NCBI GenBank assembly: GCA_039720395.1
Contig: CM077831.1
Location: 32,275,067 to 32,339,066 of the forward strand
Length of the DNA: 64,000 bases
Direction of reading: 5' to 3'
DNA from: Liquidambar formosana
Lineage: Eukaryota > Streptophyta > Magnoliopsida > Saxifragales > Altingiaceae
How positions within the stretch are numbered: the first letter of the stretch is position 1; each line of letters begins with the position of its first letter. The notes below the pieces were generated by a model. It saw only the letters and a list, made by a program, of their open reading frames with translations, had not been told where the DNA came from and made no database searches. The position numbers and the translations under genes are program-made. Below, in pieces: positions 61,901 to 64,000 of the stretch.

Positions 61901-63359
61901 TGAATAATTCACATAATACTGAAAGGGAAGGGATTATGTAAGATAACATGATCTGATACACTTGGTACAAAAGCAATTTTGTCTTCTCACAAACTCACGA
62001 TGCCACTAATAAGGGATAGATGACATGCCTATGGATCCATCCATGTGGGCTCGGTAGTCCACCTAGTAAGTGACCCAACCAACCTTCCAAAAAAAAGGGA
62101 AATAATTTTGTAGATCTTTCACAAGGCAAAGGATAGTCAAACAAGCAAAATGAAACTCATAATTTGATCATGTGTTTTTAAGCCTCTGAGTACAAAAAAA
62201 ATTATATAATTCAACAAGAATGCTAGTATAGCTAACTTAAGTTAACAAAAAATAAAAATAAAAATCCACCAAAAATCTAACAAAAGTCTCAAATAATACA
62301 TGTACAAACCTAATTTTCATTTACCCTCCATTTCCTTTTTGACAAAAGGAAGGAAAAGAAAAGAACTTTAGAATTTTAAATGATTTTTTCAAAACGAAAG
62401 GAGTTAGGATTCAAAAAGTTTTCCTCAGTTCTCCCATAAACCAGAGTGTTAGCAAGCATCTTCTCTCTCTCGTGTGCGTGTGTGGGCGTATTAGTATCTA
62501 ACAAACATTGTTTTTCAAACATTCAAATTGAGTCTTGACTAGGATGTTTAATTTCCTCTTAATTAATTAATGCCAAAAACTAAATAAATGAAAGGAACGA
62601 CAATTTAGCTTCTCCCATGACCCAACCGCCGATCTGGTTGTAACCTAGATCCAGATATTCCAACTCCTTGAATTGAGAAATTATTGTGGCATTCGGATAC
62701 CATGTTCCAAGCTTTTCTTCTCTTTCCCCGTAAAGGGAGATGCTATGAACATGTGAAGAATTAACGCCACAATTGATACCAAAGCACGCATCATCTCTCT
62801 CTCGTGTGCGTGCGTGGGAGATGAAAAGAAGTTTTATTTGCTCTTAATTAATATCTAACAAGCATTGCTTTTCAAACATTCAAATTGAGTCTTGACTAGG
62901 AAGTTTTATTTCCTCTTAATTAATTAATGTGAAAAACTAAATAAATGAAAAGAATGAGAATTTACCTTCTCCCATAACCCAACCGCCGATCTGGTTGTTA
63001 GATAGATACAGAATCTCCAACTCCTTGAATTGAGAAATTATTGTGGCATTTGGATACCACATTCCAAGCTTTTCTTCTCTTTCACTGTTAAGAGCGATGC
63101 TATCAACATGTGAAGAATTAACGCCACAAGATATACCTCGCCAAACACAATAATCGTCTCCAACCCAATCGTCTATGAGAGCAGAGCCATTTGGATAATT
63201 AAGAGAGTCTCTGAGTTGCAACAGAGCTCTCCTCTCGTTCTCCTCCACCCTACTACTACTACTTCCTCCACTCAAACAGAGGACACAAAAGCACACAAGG
63301 ACGATGAGCACAGTTACATCAACTATTTTAGAAAGACACAAAATGTTTTTCCTCTTCAT
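52970..63359 (-). CDS. leucine-rich repeat receptor-like protein (RLP), four exons
   Basis: RLPs are single-pass plasma-membrane proteins with extracellular LRRs and no kinase; they act in defence or development with partner kinases such as SOBIR1. Exons on minus: 63359-62966, 61537-61382, 61147-60992 and 54825-52970 (394, 156, 156 and 1856 nt). All joins keep frame: GE|A-LCGLKNL, then the second ALCGLKNL, then FP|G-ICELQNL. The product is 853 residues. Features: signal segment VTVLIVLVCFCVLCLSG; LRR N-cap with ENERRALLQLRDSLN and DDYCVWRGISC; about twenty LRRs of the LxxLxLxxN type; an island-like break near ITAWKKETKISYPDG; a C-cap with GNPGLCGLPL; membrane span SCVAVCYVLGFWAVIAPLIL; and a basic cytoplasmic tail RNWRRRYY. 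ICEL-type exon starts and small symmetric LRR exons are typical of the Arabidopsis RLP13-15 group. Exons 2 and 3 are a recent tandem duplicate. Intron 3 (6.2 kb) is full of transposons, so splicing needs transcript proof. The alternative is that 52970-54895 and 60990-63359 are separate remnants. Confidence 0.8.
55335..55682. repeat. MITE in intron 3 of the receptor-like gene
   Basis: GGCACCTCTAAGTGCGTTTCC on the left faces CATCACTAGAGATGCTCTAA on the right, and both flank an AT-rich body with repeated AGCACA/TGTGCTAT words. GAGCATCTCTAGTG-type ends are common in plant Tourist-like MITEs. Boundaries are approximate. Confidence 0.5.
55690..58590 (+). mobile_element. degenerate LINE with RNase H-like tail, split by a hAT-like element
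   Basis: On plus: reverse-transcriptase QGVQQGNPLSLYLFILC and a catalytic-box-like LMFVDD (55740-55900), then KYLGCPVIKDRIKRD, a zf-RVT-like region at 56480-57100, and an RNase H-like domain (RTGGFVIRNHWGHLIATF, then VNCAPDFVVNFGHS) to about 57630. After the inserted element at 57652-58505 the 3' untranslated region resumes and ends in poly(A) near 58566-58590. Many stops and frame changes. It is a different LINE family from the one at 576-3100 and is antisense to its host intron. Confidence 0.78.
57652..58505 (-). mobile_element. hAT-like non-autonomous transposon, copy 2, 854 bp, inside the LINE
   Basis: The ends CCTAGTTAGTAAATAC and TTTTACTAACTATG are inverted. GGTGTATC flanks both sides exactly (57644-57651 and 58506-58513), an 8-bp duplication as in hAT elements. 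Its body is the inverted counterpart of 48139-48994. Removing it with one repeat rejoins the LINE 3' untranslated region. Confidence 0.88.
58600..59580. other. intron/spacer sequence, no gene seen
   Basis: Lies within intron 3 of the receptor-like gene. AT-rich, with no coding sequence recognised. Confidence 0.5.
59584..59803. mobile_element. fold-back MITE, 220 bp, near-perfect palindrome
   Basis: GGATTTGCTCAAGTTGGGGT and its inverse open arms of about 95 bases with few mismatches. Each arm holds a CACGTG core (CCACGTGTCC), an ABRE/G-box-like word. Same family as 50023-51093. Confidence 0.85.
59810..60985. other. rest of intron 3, no gene seen
   Basis: Unique-looking AT-rich sequence before the LRR exon at 60992-61147. 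No recognised element. Confidence 0.5.
60968..61740 (-). repeat. 390-bp tandem duplication covering an LRR exon
   Basis: The two units share CATAATGCTGCAAAACACAA at 61141 and 61531, the whole 156-nt exon, and several hundred bases of adjoining intron with only scattered differences. Confidence 0.9.
62455..63150 (-). repeat. 357-bp tandem duplication of the end of RLP exon 1
   Basis: Blocks starting at 62521 and 62878 share ATTCAAATTGAGTCTTGACT, the last part of exon 1, and the exon-intron border. In the downstream copy (62620-62790) the donor GT has become CT (GAGAAG|CTAAAT), so it is probably not used as an exon. Confidence 0.85.
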
Positions 63360-64000
63360 TTTTGAAATTTTAATTAGAACAAAACGAATGAGAAGTAGTA
63401 TAATTGCAGAGAATTGGTTTTGTGATTCTGGTCTCTCAACTTACTAGCTACAGGCTACTCCCTTTTTTATGCTCAAAGCTCCTCTCCCAATTCCCTTCAA
63501 ACGCTGCAATGTACCAGTCTGAGTCAATGCATACACACGCGACATGCGTTCGGATTCAGTCTATGGAAAATGATGCACAAGGTGTGATAATGGAGAGATG
63601 GAAAAACCCCTCTCGCACGACAGACCGACCAAAGTAAATTGTGCACACCCTACCAATATGCCCACTAAAGATTTTCCCCAAAACGCGTCTGAGTAATTGA
63701 GTCAATGCACACATTTTTTTCATTTTTTTTTTTTTTTTTTGGGCTATGCAAGACTGACCAGTCAAAATAATTTTTATCTTACTGTCACATTACAGAAAAG
63801 TTGATTGCCCATAAGAAAGTCTCTAATTTAGTAGTGAGATCACATGATTCGTATCATAAGTTAATAATAAAACAAAATCAAAATATTGCACCAATTCTTT
63901 TCTAAACACACCAATGTCAAGAGTAAATAGTGGTGCAGATGAAAAAACACGTCAATTGAGTATTGGTAATGGCTTAAACTAGAAGAGGCATGACTCACAA
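63360..64000. other. 5' flank of the receptor-like gene, no gene seen
   Basis: Probable promoter and leader of the minus-strand RLP gene, with a T run near 63714-63740. No other feature recognised. Confidence 0.5.

Noticed and set aside
1..64000. CRISPR arrays, bacterial operons or ribosome binding sites
   Set aside because: Spliced genes and plant transposons show nuclear plant DNA; no regularly spaced short repeats were seen.

Overview
This 64 kb window is nuclear DNA from a flowering plant, most likely a eudicot and probably woody. It is AT-rich. Genes have GT-AG introns and lie among plant-type LINEs, SINEs, Helitrons and short inverted-repeat transposons. I cannot name the species from sequence alone.

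Layout. At 131-6252 (minus) is the 5' part of a DnaJ/TPR co-chaperone gene of the Arabidopsis TPR15/TPR16 type. It runs off the left edge, its frame is broken many times, and a LINE (about 576-3100) sits in its third intron. At 6.3-10 kb is transposon-rich spacer with a complete small Helitron (6913-7942) and a SINE (8978-9185). At 10.0-23.85 kb (plus) is an 18-exon BMS1 gene (ribosome-biogenesis GTPase). All exons are recognisable, one intron is a U12-type AT-AC intron, and about 13 small indels break the frame. At 24-30.4 kb is spacer with two related Helitrons, one of them inserted in another repeat whose empty copy lies nearby. At 30.4-31.6 kb (minus) is a broken F-box/DUF295-type gene. 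At 31.6-43.5 kb are Mutator-like and other MITEs, SINEs, an LTR remnant, tandem duplications, and degenerate copies of a glucanase promoter.

At 44.0-45.34 kb (plus) is an intact two-exon GH17 beta-1,3-glucanase. At 45-52.9 kb is spacer with a full-length hAT-like element and a long inverted-repeat element. At 52.97-63.36 kb (minus) is a four-exon LRR receptor-like protein gene. Its exon phases join to one 853-residue reading frame, although intron 3 is 6.2 kb and holds a LINE that itself contains a second copy of the hAT-like element.

The genes do not form a pathway. The glucanase and receptor-like protein are typical defence and cell-surface genes; BMS1 and the J-TPR protein are housekeeping types. 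The most useful observations are the AT-AC intron in BMS1, the precise Helitron insertion with an empty-site copy, the nested transposons in the receptor intron, in-frame duplication of an LRR exon, repeated orphan copies of the glucanase promoter, and the strong bias of coding breaks towards one-base changes in homopolymers. That bias may reflect residual long-read errors rather than gene death.
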